Shown here: positions 10,125 to 18,560 of the stretch, piece after piece
Layout: each line of letters starts with the position of its first letter
Numbering within the stretch: the stretch's first letter is position 1
Source of the DNA: Sinimarinibacterium flocculans
GTDB lineage: Bacteria; Pseudomonadota; Gammaproteobacteria; Nevskiales; Nevskiaceae
Assembly (NCBI RefSeq): GCF_003201205.1
Contig: NZ_QICN01000002.1
Coordinates: 173,780 to 237,779 of the forward strand
Reading direction: 5' to 3'
Length of the DNA stretch: 64,000 nucleotides
Translations under genes and position numbers: made by a program
Notes under the pieces: model-generated
What the model was told of the DNA's origin: nothing
Seen by the model: the letters and a program-made list of their open reading frames with translations, nothing else
Database searches by the model: none

Positions 10125-10322
10125 ATGAACATTCTGCGTCTGCTGCTGCTGGTCGCCGCCGCCTGGCTGATCTGGCGCATCGTGCGCCAGGTGCGCGGCC
10201 AGCTCGAGCAGCGCCGGAAGCCGGCCGACGAGTTCGAGCCGATGGCGCGCTGCGCCCAGTGCGGCACCTTCCTGCCGGCACGTTCGCTCGACGCTGCCGG
10301 CAAGTGCGGTCGTTGCGGCTGA
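10125..10322 (+). CDS. Small membrane-anchored zinc-ribbon protein (PP0621-like)
   Basis: 65 residues. One N-terminal transmembrane segment (residues 3-21, NILRLLLLVAAAWLIW) is followed by a basic linker and a C-terminal CAQCGTF...CGRCG pair of CxxC motifs, likely a zinc ribbon. Similar small proteins, described under the PP0621 name, lie just upstream of pilS in pseudomonads. Function unknown; the topology puts the zinc ribbon most likely in the cytoplasm. It ends 31 bases before pilS on the same strand and is probably co-transcribed with it. Confidence 0.75.
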   Translation: MNILRLLLLVAAAWLIWRIVRQVRGQLEQRRKPADEFEPMARCAQCGTFLPARSLDAAGKCGRCG

Positions 10323-10353
10323 GCCGCCGCGTGGCGGTGCCGCGGAAAATCCG

Positions 10354-11994
10354 ATGAAGGCCGCGGACACGACGCCGGTGTCCGAGCATGCGCGTGCCGA
10401 GGACTGGCGCGTACTCACGGTCCTCGGCCCGTACCGCCTGCTGCTCGTCGCGATCCTGCTGACGCTGTTCCGCAGCGGCTACGGCCCCGATTTTCTGCTG
10501 CTGCTGCAGCCGCTCACCTTCTTCTACGGCTGCCTGGCCTACGCGATTTCCGCGCTCGTGCTGCTGCTGTTGGGCGTCTACCGCGCGCCGGGCCTGCGTG
10601 CGCAGGCGCACCTGCACCTGCTCGTGGATTCCGCCGCGATCGGCCTGCTGGTCTATGGCGCCGGCGGTGTTGCCAGCGGACTCGGCATCCTGCTGCTGCC
10701 GCCGGTGGTGGGCGGCAGTCTGGTGATCCGCCCGCGCCTTGCCGCCGTGCATGCGGCCGCCGCCACGCTGACGATGTTCGCCGCCGAGTTCGGCTACCAG
10801 CTGCAGGCACGCACCTGGGACGCAAGCGAGTACTCGCAGGCCGGCCTGCTCGGCCTGATGTTCTTCGTCTCCGGACTGGTCGCCAACCTCGTCGCCCAGC
10901 GCGCACGGCGTTCCGAGGCGATGGCGGCGCGCGTCGGCAGCGAGTACCTGAACCTGTCGCGACTGTCGGAGAACATCATCGAGTCGATGCACACCGGCGT
11001 GTGCGTGGTCGACGGCGACGACCGCGTCCGCGTCGTCAACGCCGCGGCGCGGCGGCTGATCGGCGATGCGCTGCAACCCTCGCGGCCGATCGCCGAAGCC
11101 GCGCCCGCACTGGCGGGTGCGCTGCAGGCCTGGCGCAGTGGCCACAGCGCCGCGGAACCGTTGCATGCCGAAGCCACCGGCCGCGAGGTGACCAGTCGTT
11201 TCACCCGCCTCGGCTGGGGAGGCACGGCGCCGACGCTGGTGATGCTCGACGACGCCGCGCAACTGCGCGAGCAGGCGCAGCAGATCAAGTTTGCCGCGCT
11301 CGGGCGGCTGTCCGCCGGCATCGCCCACGAGATCCGCAACCCGTTGTCGGCCATCACCCAGGCCGGCCAGCTGCTCGCCGAAGCACCGGAGATCCAGGGC
11401 GAGAACCAGCGGCTGCTGGCGATGATCCAGCGTCATGCCGGGCGCATCGACCGCATCGTGCGCGACGTGCTCGACCTGTCGCGCCGCGATCGCGGCAGCC
11501 GGCGATCGATCCGGCTGCGCGACTGGCTGCTGCGTACTGCGGCGCTGTACCACGAGAGCCACCCGCATCAGCCACGCCCCGTCGAGATGGGGGACGTCGG
11601 AGCGCATCTGCACGTCCACTTCGACCCCGAACACCTGCGGCAGATCCTGTTCAATCTCTGGGACAACAGCTTCGAGCACGGCGCCGCCGGCGGGCGCAGC
11701 GTCACCGTCCTGATGCAGGCCGGGATCGATGGCGCCGACGGCGCCGTCGAACTCGACATCATCGACGATGGCGCGGGCATCGATGCGGCGCAGCACGACC
11801 GCATCTTCGAACCCTTCTTCACGACCCATGCCGGCGGCACCGGCCTGGGCCTTTTCCTCTGCCGGGAGCTGTGCGAATACAATCAGGCCCGTCTGAGCCA
11901 TGTGCCCGGCGCAGCCGGCGCGACGTTCCGCATCCGCTTCGGCGCGCCCGCCGACCGTCGCGGAGCGGCCCGGCACGCGGAGGAACCGGCATGA
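10354..11994 (+). CDS. pilS: Two-component sensor histidine kinase PilS
   Basis: 546 residues. Six hydrophobic segments occupy residues 25-190, then a PAS-like region (MHTGVCVVDGDDRVRVVNAAARR, about 210-250), the phosphorylated H-box GRLSAGIAHEIRNPLSAI near residue 325, and an ATPase domain with the N-box (FNLWDNSFEHG) and G-boxes (DDGAGID, GGTGLGLFLC). PilS senses inner-membrane pilin in Pseudomonas and controls pilA through PilR. The position next to bamD/rluD and directly before pilR matches the pseudomonad locus. Whether it controls pili here cannot be told, since no pil structural gene is in the window. Confidence 0.88.
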   Translation: MKAADTTPVSEHARAEDWRVLTVLGPYRLLLVAILLTLFRSGYGPDFLLLLQPLTFFYGCLAYAISALVLLLLGVYRAPGLRAQAHLHLLVDSAAIGLLVYGAGGVASGLGILLLPPVVGGSLVIRPRLAAVHAAAATLTMFAAEFGYQLQARTWDASEYSQAGLLGLMFFVSGLVANLVAQRARRSEAMAARVGSEYLNLSRLSENIIESMHTGVCVVDGDDRVRVVNAAARRLIGDALQPSRPIAEAAPALAGALQAWRSGHSAAEPLHAEATGREVTSRFTRLGWGGTAPTLVMLDDAAQLREQAQQIKFAALGRLSAGIAHEIRNPLSAITQAGQLLAEAPEIQGENQRLLAMIQRHAGRIDRIVRDVLDLSRRDRGSRRSIRLRDWLLRTAALYHESHPHQPRPVEMGDVGAHLHVHFDPEHLRQILFNLWDNSFEHGAAGGRSVTVLMQAGIDGADGAVELDIIDDGAGIDAAQHDRIFEPFFTTHAGGTGLGLFLCRELCEYNQARLSHVPGAAGATFRIRFGAPADRRGAARHAEEPA

Positions 11995-12013
11995 ACCATC
12001 GAGCGGATCCGAC

Positions 12014-13339
12014 TTGATCCCACCCAGCGTCCTGATCGTCGACGACGAACCCGACATCCGCGAACTCGTGGAGATCACGCTGTCGCGCATGGGGCTGCGC
12101 ACCAACGCGGCGGCGACGCTGGCAGAGGCGCGCGAACACCTGTCGCGGCAGTCGTTCGACGTCTGCATCACCGACATGCGACTGCCCGACGGCAGCGGCA
12201 TCGGCCTCGTCGCCGAGATCCAGCAGCGGGCGCCGCAGACGCCGGTCGCGGTGATCACCGCCTACGGCAACGCCGAGGCCGCGGTGGAAAGCCTCAAGGC
12301 CGGCGCCTTCGACTTCGTCTCCAAACCGGTCGACGTGGCCGCGCTGCGCAAGCTCGTCGACGCCGCGCTACGCCTGCGCGGTCCGCGCCCGCCGGCCCGT
12401 GAATCCGGCGGAGAGCTGCTCGGCGAGCACGAGAGCATCCGCCAGCTGCGCGAGCTGGTCGAGCGGCTGGCCCGCAGTCAGGCACCGGTGCACATCACCG
12501 GCGAGTCCGGCACCGGCAAGGAACTCGTGGCCCGCCTGATCCACGACCGCGGGCCGCGGGCCGGCTGCCCGTTCGTCGCCGTGAACTGCGGCGCGATCCC
12601 GAACGAACTGATGGAGAGCGAGTTCTTCGGCCACCTCAAGGGCAGCTTCACCGGCGCACACCGCGACAAGGCCGGCCTGTTCCAGGCGGCCGAGGGCGGC
12701 ACCCTGTTCCTCGACGAGGTGGCTGAACTGCCGATGCACATGCAGGTGAAGCTGCTGCGCGCGCTGCAGGAGCGGCGCGTGCGCGCCGTCGGCGCCGAGG
12801 CCGAGGTGCCGGTGAACGTGCGTGTGATCTCGGCCACGCACCGCGACCTCGCCGAACTGGTGCAGGCCGGCAACTTCCGCCAGGACCTGTTCTACCGCCT
12901 GGACGTGATTGCCGTGCGCACGCCGCCGCTGCGCGAACGCGCCGGCGACATCCCCCTGCTCGCCCAGCGCATCCTGGCGCGCATCGCCGGCGACGCCGGC
13001 CACGCGGTTGCGCCGGCGCTCGAACCCGAGGCCCTCGACGAGCTGCGTCGCTACCCGTTCCCGGGCAACGTCCGCGAGCTGGAGAACATTCTCGAACGCG
13101 CACTGACGCTGTGTGACGGAACGTGCATCCGCGCGGCCGATCTGCAACTGCGCCCGGCGACCAGCGTTGCAGACTCCGCCAGCGGCCTGGAACAGCAGAA
13201 GGAAGACCTCGAGCGCCAGGCGATCCGCGAGGCGCTGCAGAAGACGCGCTACAACAAGACCCGCGCGGCGGAACTGCTCGGCATGTCGTTCCGTTCGCTG
13301 CGCTATCGCATCAAGAAGCTGGGCCTGGACCGCGAATGA
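12014..13339 (+). CDS. pilR: Sigma-54-dependent response regulator PilR
   Basis: 441 residues from a TTG at 12014; the frame is open further upstream but no ATG lies near the family start, and TTG gives the expected IPPSVLIVDDEPDIREL opening. A receiver domain (residues 1-120, phosphoacceptor Asp in CITDMRLPDGSG) is followed by an AAA+ domain with Walker A GESGTGKE, a GSFTGA sigma-54 contact loop (usual GAFTGA), a Walker B FLDEVAELP, and a Fis-type helix-turn-helix (TRAAELLGMSFRSLRYRIKK). It activates RpoN-dependent promoters when phosphorylated by PilS. The start is 20 bases after the pilS stop. Confidence 0.9.
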   Translation: MIPPSVLIVDDEPDIRELVEITLSRMGLRTNAAATLAEAREHLSRQSFDVCITDMRLPDGSGIGLVAEIQQRAPQTPVAVITAYGNAEAAVESLKAGAFDFVSKPVDVAALRKLVDAALRLRGPRPPARESGGELLGEHESIRQLRELVERLARSQAPVHITGESGTGKELVARLIHDRGPRAGCPFVAVNCGAIPNELMESEFFGHLKGSFTGAHRDKAGLFQAAEGGTLFLDEVAELPMHMQVKLLRALQERRVRAVGAEAEVPVNVRVISATHRDLAELVQAGNFRQDLFYRLDVIAVRTPPLRERAGDIPLLAQRILARIAGDAGHAVAPALEPEALDELRRYPFPGNVRELENILERALTLCDGTCIRAADLQLRPATSVADSASGLEQQKEDLERQAIREALQKTRYNKTRAAELLGMSFRSLRYRIKKLGLDRE

Positions 13340-13495
13340 GGCCACGCCGGACCCTGCTCGCCCGCGCCGGAACCGGCGGCAGGCACTGCCGGAACCGTCT
13401 GTTACACTCGGACTCACAAGCACCGCCGACGCAGTGGTGCAGGGCCATGGCATGAAGCTTGCCTCTGGCAGAGACCCGATCTGGAGGACTTGACG

Positions 13496-14095
13496 TTGCT
13501 GACCCACCGTCCGCCTGCAGCGCCGCGTGGCGCTGTGTCCTTTCCGCAAAGAACCCGACACCGACGCCGCCAGATGCTGCGCGGCCTGCAATCCGCCATC
13601 GCCTGGACCAGCAGTGCCAGCGAGCCGGCGCAGCAGGTGCTGCGCAATACCCTGCGCTCGGCGTGTGACGTGATCGGTGCCGATGCCGGCTTCACCCTGC
13701 AGACCCGCGAGGACGCGGTGTTCGAAGTGGCCTGCGCGAATCGCCTGGGGCCTACGCAGTTGCTCGACGCCGTGCTCGGCCGTGCGGCCAGCGCCCTGCA
13801 CCGCGCCCTGGTCTTCGGCGAGCTCGGCCTGGCCGATCCTGCCGGCAGCGCCCTGACACCCGACGCCGAGGCTGCCCCTGCCGTCGTGGCGTTGCCGCTG
13901 GACCTCGGCCAGCGCGAGCGCGGCGTGCTGTGCCTGCTGCGCGACGACGGCCCGCGCGGCCTCTCCGAACTCGATCTCGAGATTCTCGGCGCCCTGGCCG
14001 ACCAGGCCGCGCTCGCATTGCGCGCCTCGAACCAGGAGTGCGCCCTGTCCAAGCTCGCCGCGAGCCTCAACGCGATCGGCCCGCAGCCGGCTTGA
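13496..14095 (+). CDS. GAF-domain sensor protein
   Basis: About 199 residues. No ATG is near; TTG at 13496 is preferred over TTG at 13490 because GGAGGA at 13483-13488 is then 7 bases away. A GAF-like fold spans residues 25-185: helix TSSASEPAQQVLRNTLRSACDV, a central GLADPAG loop, VVALPLDLGQRERGVLCLL strands and the closing helix LDLEILGALADQAALALRASNQ. No cysteine or histidine set marks it as an obvious haem or iron-sulfur sensor. It overlaps the following kinase gene by one base (TGATG) and looks like the detached input module of that kinase. Confidence 0.75.
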   Translation: MLTHRPPAAPRGAVSFPQRTRHRRRQMLRGLQSAIAWTSSASEPAQQVLRNTLRSACDVIGADAGFTLQTREDAVFEVACANRLGPTQLLDAVLGRAASALHRALVFGELGLADPAGSALTPDAEAAPAVVALPLDLGQRERGVLCLLRDDGPRGLSELDLEILGALADQAALALRASNQECALSKLAASLNAIGPQPA

Positions 14096-14964
14096 TGCCG
14101 GAACCCGTCGAAGCCGCCATGGATGCGCAGCGTCAGGTGCCGGACGAGGACCGGCCCGCCGGAACCGGGACACGGCGCAGCGAGGATCGCGAAGCAGAAG
14201 TCTTCCGCCAGGCCGTCCTGCGTCAGGTCGAGGCGCTCACTGCCGACAACCAGCGTCTGCTGCAATCCGTGGTCCGCAGCGAGCGACGCTTCCGCACCCT
14301 GGCCAAGTCGGTCTGGCACGTGCAGGAAGAAGAACGCCGCCGTCTGGCGCGCGAGCTGCACGACGGCATCGGCCAGACCCTGACCGCCCTCGCCAACCAG
14401 CTCCAGCGTATCCTCGACGACGCCCGCGGAGCGGGCAATCTCGGCCTTGAGCACCGCCTCGCCGACGCCCTCGATCTGACCCGCGGCTCGCTGCACGACA
14501 CGCGCGAGCTGTCGCGTCTGCTGCGCCCGACCCTGCTCGACGACCTCGGCCTCGACGCCGCGCTGAACTGGCTCGCGCGCACGCTCACCGAACGCACCGG
14601 CCTGCAGATCGAGCTGCGCTCCGGGCTCGACGAGCAGCGCCTGCACCCCGACGTCGAGACCCTGGTGTTCCGCATCACCCAGGAAGCACTGACCAACGTC
14701 ATCCGCCACGCCCAGGCACGCAGCGCACAGATCGTGCTCGAACGCCGCGGCGATACGCTGATCCTGCGCGTCGAGGACGACGGCTGCGGCTGCGACGTGC
14801 AGCTGCTGGCCGACGCCGAACGCGCAGGCGCCAGCGGCGGCCTGCGCGGCATGCGCGATCGCGCCGAACTGTTCGGCGGCCGCGTCGAACTCAAGTCCGT
14901 GCCGGGCGACGGCACGGTCGTGCAACTGACGCTCGCCCTGGACCCGCCGGACCGAACCGGCTGA
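14095..14964 (+). CDS. NarX-type (HisKA_3) sensor histidine kinase, soluble
   Basis: 289 residues, no membrane segment. A coiled-coil stretch (about 40-75) leads into the HisKA_3 dimerisation domain ERRRLARELHDGIGQTLTAL with the phosphorylated histidine, then an HATPase domain with N-box ITQEALTNVIRHAQA and G-box VEDDGCG...GGLRGMRDRAELFGG. Kinases of this class pair with LuxR/NarL-type regulators, exactly what is encoded 18 bases downstream. The start was set by the TGATG overlap with the GAF gene; the open frame continues upstream but would read through the GAF gene out of frame. Signal and target genes unknown. Confidence 0.88.
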   Translation: MPEPVEAAMDAQRQVPDEDRPAGTGTRRSEDREAEVFRQAVLRQVEALTADNQRLLQSVVRSERRFRTLAKSVWHVQEEERRRLARELHDGIGQTLTALANQLQRILDDARGAGNLGLEHRLADALDLTRGSLHDTRELSRLLRPTLLDDLGLDAALNWLARTLTERTGLQIELRSGLDEQRLHPDVETLVFRITQEALTNVIRHAQARSAQIVLERRGDTLILRVEDDGCGCDVQLLADAERAGASGGLRGMRDRAELFGGRVELKSVPGDGTVVQLTLALDPPDRTG

Positions 14965-14982
14965 ACGACCATTTCCACGCTC

Positions 14983-15627
14983 ATGAATCCGATCCGTCTG
15001 CTGGTCGCCGACGACCACACCATCGTCCGCGAGGGCCTGGTCTCGATGCTCGAGGAGACCGGCGAATGCCAGGTCGTCGCCCAGGCCGCCGACGGCTTCG
15101 CGGCGATGGAGCTCGCGCTCAAGACCCAGCCCGACGTCGTCGTCACCGACATCTCGATGCCGCGCATGTCGGGCCTTGAGGTCGTCAAGCGCGTGCGCGC
15201 CGAACTGCCCAATTCGCGCACGCTGGTACTCACGGTGCACGAGGAGGACGAATACATCCTGCCGATCCTGCGCGCCGGCGCGAACGGCTTCCTCAACAAG
15301 GACACCTCGGTCGCCGAACTGATGATGGCGATCAAGTCCATCCATGGCGGCCACTCGTACTTCGGCCCCCGTGCGGCCAAGGCGCTGGCCGACCGCCAGA
15401 GCCGCGGCCGCAGCATCAGCACCGATCCCTACGACAGCCTGACCGCCCGCGAGCGCGAGACCTTCCACCTCGTCATCCAGGGCAAGACCACCAAGGAGAT
15501 CGCGCAGATTCTCGACATCGGCGTGAAGACCGCCGAGAACCATCGCGCACGCATGATGGAGAAACTCGGCCTGCGCAACACCGCGGAGGTGGTGCGCTTC
15601 GCCGCGCTGCGCGGCCTGCTGTCGTAG
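14983..15627 (+). CDS. LuxR/NarL-family response regulator
   Basis: 214 residues. A receiver domain (residues 4-120; acidic pair LVADDHT, phosphoacceptor Asp in VVVTDISMPRMSG, Lys in FLNKDTS) and a C-terminal LuxR helix-turn-helix (LTARERETFHLVIQGKTTKE, then IAQILDIGVKTAENHRARMM). It is the output partner of the preceding GAF/kinase pair. The 261-bp gap to petA follows, so it could act locally on the bc1 operon or elsewhere; the sequence does not decide. Confidence 0.9.
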   Translation: MNPIRLLVADDHTIVREGLVSMLEETGECQVVAQAADGFAAMELALKTQPDVVVTDISMPRMSGLEVVKRVRAELPNSRTLVLTVHEEDEYILPILRAGANGFLNKDTSVAELMMAIKSIHGGHSYFGPRAAKALADRQSRGRSISTDPYDSLTARERETFHLVIQGKTTKEIAQILDIGVKTAENHRARMMEKLGLRNTAEVVRFAALRGLLS

Positions 15628-15766
15628 CCGGCACAGACGGCCCGGGACGCGCAGACCGCCCCCGCGCAGCCGCCCGTCCATCCGCCTGACCAGCCCGTCC
15701 CACCACGGCCGGGCGCGCACCGACACCGGCGCCGGCATGCCCGGCACCTTCGAATCGTGTTTGCTT

Positions 15767-15786
15767 ACCCGTTATACTTCACGGGT
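15767..15786 (+). promoter_or_regulatory. Candidate -10 region of petABC inside a palindrome
   Basis: In the 261-bp gap before petA, TATACT (15773-15778) is a good -10 box; the best -35 at the right distance (TTCGAA, 15749-15754, 18-base spacer) is weak. The -10 lies in the loop of ACCCGT...ACGGGT (15767-15772 / 15781-15786), an arrangement that would suit operator control. The remainder of the gap holds no other feature I can support. Confidence 0.35.
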
Positions 15787-15888
15787 TAGGCCGAGCGCAG
15801 CGCAGCCAGGCTCCCCGGAGCGCATGAAGCGCGCGTTCGCGCCTCGCCAGACATTTTCATCATCATCTCCTGCGAGGGGCTTGTTTCC

Positions 15889-16485
15889 ATGAGCAATCAA
15901 GGCGTGGATCCGGGCCGTCGGCGCTTCCTCACCGTGACGACATCGGTCGTTGGCGGTGCGGGTGCGGCTGCGGCGGTCTGGCCATTTCTGGCGTCGCTGA
16001 AGCCCAGCGAACGCGCCAAGGCGCTGGGGGCGCCGGTCACGGTGGACATCGGCAAGGTCGAGCCGGGACAGCGCATCACGGTGGCCTGGCGCGGCAAGCC
16101 GGTCTGGATCGTCCGCCGCACGCCGGACATGCTCGAGTCACTGCCGAAGGTCTCCGACGATCTGCGCGATCCGCAGTCGGAAGAGGAGCAGCAGCCGCAG
16201 TACGCACAGAACGAGACCCGCTCGATCAAGCCGGAAGTCCTGGTGATGGTCGGCTCGTGCACCCATCTCGGCTGCTCGCCGACGTTCCGCCCGGATCACC
16301 CGGCACCGGAAATCCACAGCAACTGGCAGGGCGGCTTCTTCTGCCCCTGCCACGGATCGATGTTCGACCTCGCCGGCCGCGTCTACAAGGGCGTTCCGGC
16401 TCCGCTCAACCTCGCGGTCCCGCCGCACCGCTACGAAGGCGACAGCACCATCGTCGTCGGCGAAGATCCCGCAGGAGTCGCGTGA
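15889..16485 (+). CDS. petA: Ubiquinol-cytochrome c reductase, Rieske iron-sulfur subunit
   Basis: 198 residues. A twin-arginine leader (RRRFLTV near residue 10) with one membrane anchor (residues 20-40) precedes the Rieske domain, whose 2Fe-2S ligands are in CTHLGC and CPCHGS. It is the catalytic subunit of the cytochrome bc1 complex that passes an electron from ubiquinol to cytochrome c1 on the periplasmic side. The stop overlaps the petB start (TGATG). The gene opens a compact petABC operon as in other Proteobacteria. Confidence 0.97.
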   Translation: MSNQGVDPGRRRFLTVTTSVVGGAGAAAAVWPFLASLKPSERAKALGAPVTVDIGKVEPGQRITVAWRGKPVWIVRRTPDMLESLPKVSDDLRDPQSEEEQQPQYAQNETRSIKPEVLVMVGSCTHLGCSPTFRPDHPAPEIHSNWQGGFFCPCHGSMFDLAGRVYKGVPAPLNLAVPPHRYEGDSTIVVGEDPAGVA

Positions 16486-17735
16486 TGGCGATCGTTCCCA
16501 ACCCGCACAAGACCACCGGCGTTCTCGGCTGGATCGATGACCGCTTCCCGCTGACCAAGCTGTGGAAGGATCACCTGACTGAGTATTACGCGCCGAAGAA
16601 CTTCAACTTCTGGTACTACTTCGGCTCGCTGGCGCTGCTGGTGCTGGTCAACCAGCTGCTGACCGGCATCTTCCTGACGATGCATTACAAGCCGGACGCC
16701 GCGCAGGCCTGGCACAGCGTCGAGTACATCATGCGCGACGTGCCCTGGGGCAACGTCATCCGCTACCTGCATTCGACGGGCGCCTCGGCGTTCTTCATCG
16801 TCGTGTACCTGCACATGTACCGCGGCCTGATGTACGGCTCGTACCGCAAACCGCGCGAGCTGATCTGGGTTTTCGGCTGCCTGATCTTCCTGTGCCTGAT
16901 GGCCGAGGCGTTCGCGGGCTACGTGCTGCCGTGGGGCCAGATGAGCTACTGGGGCGCGCAGGTGATCATCTCGCTGTTCGGCGCGATCCCGGTGATCGGC
17001 CCCGATCTGGTCATCTGGATCCAGGGCGACTACATCCCGTCCGACGCGACGCTCAACCGCCTGTTCTCGCTGCACGTCATCGCGATTCCGTTCGTGCTCG
17101 TCGGCCTGGTCGTTGCGCACCTGATCGCGCTGCACGAGGTCGGCTCGAACAATCCGGACGGCGTCGAGATCAAGAAGCACAAGGATCCGGCGACCGGCAT
17201 TCCGCTGGACGGCATCGGCTTCCACCCGTACTACACGGTCAAGGACCTGGTCGGCGTCGGCGTGTTCCTGATGATCTTCCTCGGCGTCGTGTTCTTCGCC
17301 CCGGATGGCGGCGGCTATTTCCTGGAGCGGCCCAACTTCCAGGAAGCCAACCCGCTGGTCACGCCGGAGCACATCACGCCGGCGTGGTACTTCGGCGCGT
17401 TCTACGCGATCCTGCGTGCGATCCCCGACAAGCTGATGGGCGTGATCGGCATGGGCGCGGCCGTCGTGATCTTCTTCGCGCTGCCGTGGCTCGACCGCTC
17501 CAAGGTCAAGTCGATCCGCTACAAGGGCTGGATGTTCAAGACGGCGCTGGCGCTGTTCACGATCGCCTTCGTGCTGCTGTCGTACTTCGGCATGCAGCCG
17601 CCCAGCGAGATCGGCACGCTGATCTCGCGCATCGGCACGTTCGTGTACTTCGCGTTCTTCCTGCTGATGCCCATCTACTCCAAGCTCGACAAGACCAAGC
17701 CGGAACCGGAGCGCGTGACCTATGAAGCGCATTAA
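16485..17735 (+). CDS. petB: Cytochrome b subunit of the bc1 complex
   Basis: 416 residues with eight or more membrane helices. The haem-ligand histidines sit in RYLHSTGAS/YLHMYRG (helix B) and FSLHVIAIP/VVAHLIALHE (helix D); the Qo-site PEWY-type motif appears as ITPAWYFGAFYAILR, that is PAWY rather than PEWY, so the conserved glutamate is replaced by alanine (the preceding TPEHITPAWY block keeps another Glu). The ATG at 16485 overlaps the petA stop, and the 3' end overlaps petC by 14 bases. It anchors haems bL and bH for the Q-cycle. Confidence 0.96.
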   Translation: MAIVPNPHKTTGVLGWIDDRFPLTKLWKDHLTEYYAPKNFNFWYYFGSLALLVLVNQLLTGIFLTMHYKPDAAQAWHSVEYIMRDVPWGNVIRYLHSTGASAFFIVVYLHMYRGLMYGSYRKPRELIWVFGCLIFLCLMAEAFAGYVLPWGQMSYWGAQVIISLFGAIPVIGPDLVIWIQGDYIPSDATLNRLFSLHVIAIPFVLVGLVVAHLIALHEVGSNNPDGVEIKKHKDPATGIPLDGIGFHPYYTVKDLVGVGVFLMIFLGVVFFAPDGGGYFLERPNFQEANPLVTPEHITPAWYFGAFYAILRAIPDKLMGVIGMGAAVVIFFALPWLDRSKVKSIRYKGWMFKTALALFTIAFVLLSYFGMQPPSEIGTLISRIGTFVYFAFFLLMPIYSKLDKTKPEPERVTYEAH

Positions 17736-18486
17736 TCGTTACCTGCGTCCGGCGCTGCTCGCCACCGCAGCGCTCGGTGCGCTGCCGGCCCACGCCGCCG
17801 GCGGCCACGGGCCGATGCCGTACAGCTTCGAGCCCGATACCGGCAACCTGGCGTCGGTGCAGCGCGGCGCGCGCAACTTCATGAACTACTGCTCCGGCTG
17901 CCACTCGATGGCGCACCTGCGCTATTCGCGACTGGGCGCGGACCTGGGCATTCCCGAGGACATGCTGGCGAAGAACCTGATGTTCACCAGCGACAAGCCG
18001 GGCGACCACATCATGTCGGCCATGCCGGCCGAAGCGTCCGCGGGCTGGTTCGGCGCGACCCCGCCGGACCTGACGGTGACCACCCGCATGCGCCAGCCGC
18101 AGTGGGTGTACAACTACCTGATGACGTTCTACCTCGACGACAATCGTCCGCTCGGCACCAACAACCTGATCCTGCCCGGCGCCTCGATGCCCAACGTGCT
18201 CGGCTCGCTGCAGGGCTGGCAGGTAATGGAAGAGGCGCATGGTGAACAGGACGAGGGTGGACACGGCGCGCATGCCGGCCCGAGCTTCAAGCGGGTCAGC
18301 GAAGGCTCGCTCAGCGACAAGGAGTTCGAGAAGTTCGTCGCCGACACCGTGAACTTCATGGTCTATGCCGCCGAGCCGGGCCGCGCCGATCGCGTGTCGA
18401 TGGGCATGAAGGTGATCTTGTTCCTGCTGCTGTTCACCGGTCTCGCGTGGCTGCTCAAGCGCGAGTTCTGGAAAGACGTCCACTAG
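17722..18486 (+). CDS. petC: Cytochrome c1
   Basis: 254 residues. A cleavable signal peptide (to PAHA, residue 26), the haem c motif CSGCH near residue 56, the axial methionine in PGASMPNVLG near residue 155, and a C-terminal membrane anchor (VILFLLLFTGLAWLLKREFW). A His/Glu-rich insertion (EEAHGEQDEGGHGAHAG) precedes the anchor. It takes electrons from the Rieske centre and passes them to soluble cytochrome c. It ends the operon; an intrinsic terminator follows 16 bases after the stop. Confidence 0.96.
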   Translation: MKRINRYLRPALLATAALGALPAHAAGGHGPMPYSFEPDTGNLASVQRGARNFMNYCSGCHSMAHLRYSRLGADLGIPEDMLAKNLMFTSDKPGDHIMSAMPAEASAGWFGATPPDLTVTTRMRQPQWVYNYLMTFYLDDNRPLGTNNLILPGASMPNVLGSLQGWQVMEEAHGEQDEGGHGAHAGPSFKRVSEGSLSDKEFEKFVADTVNFMVYAAEPGRADRVSMGMKVILFLLLFTGLAWLLKREFWKDVH

Positions 18487-18501
18487 ACCCGGGACGATGA
18501 C

Positions 18502-18553
18502 CACGGCGCCGTTCATGCTCGGAGTGATTGCGTGAACGGCGCCGTGTGCTTTT
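18502..18553 (+). terminator. Rho-independent terminator after petABC
   Basis: CACGGCGCCGTTCA (18502-18515) pairs perfectly over 14 bp with TGAACGGCGCCGTG (18533-18546), 17-base loop, followed by TGCTTTT. It separates petABC from sspA, whose start is 8 bases beyond the T-run, so sspA must either rely on read-through or on a promoter inside petC or the stem. Confidence 0.75.
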
Positions 18554-18560
18554 GAGCGGC

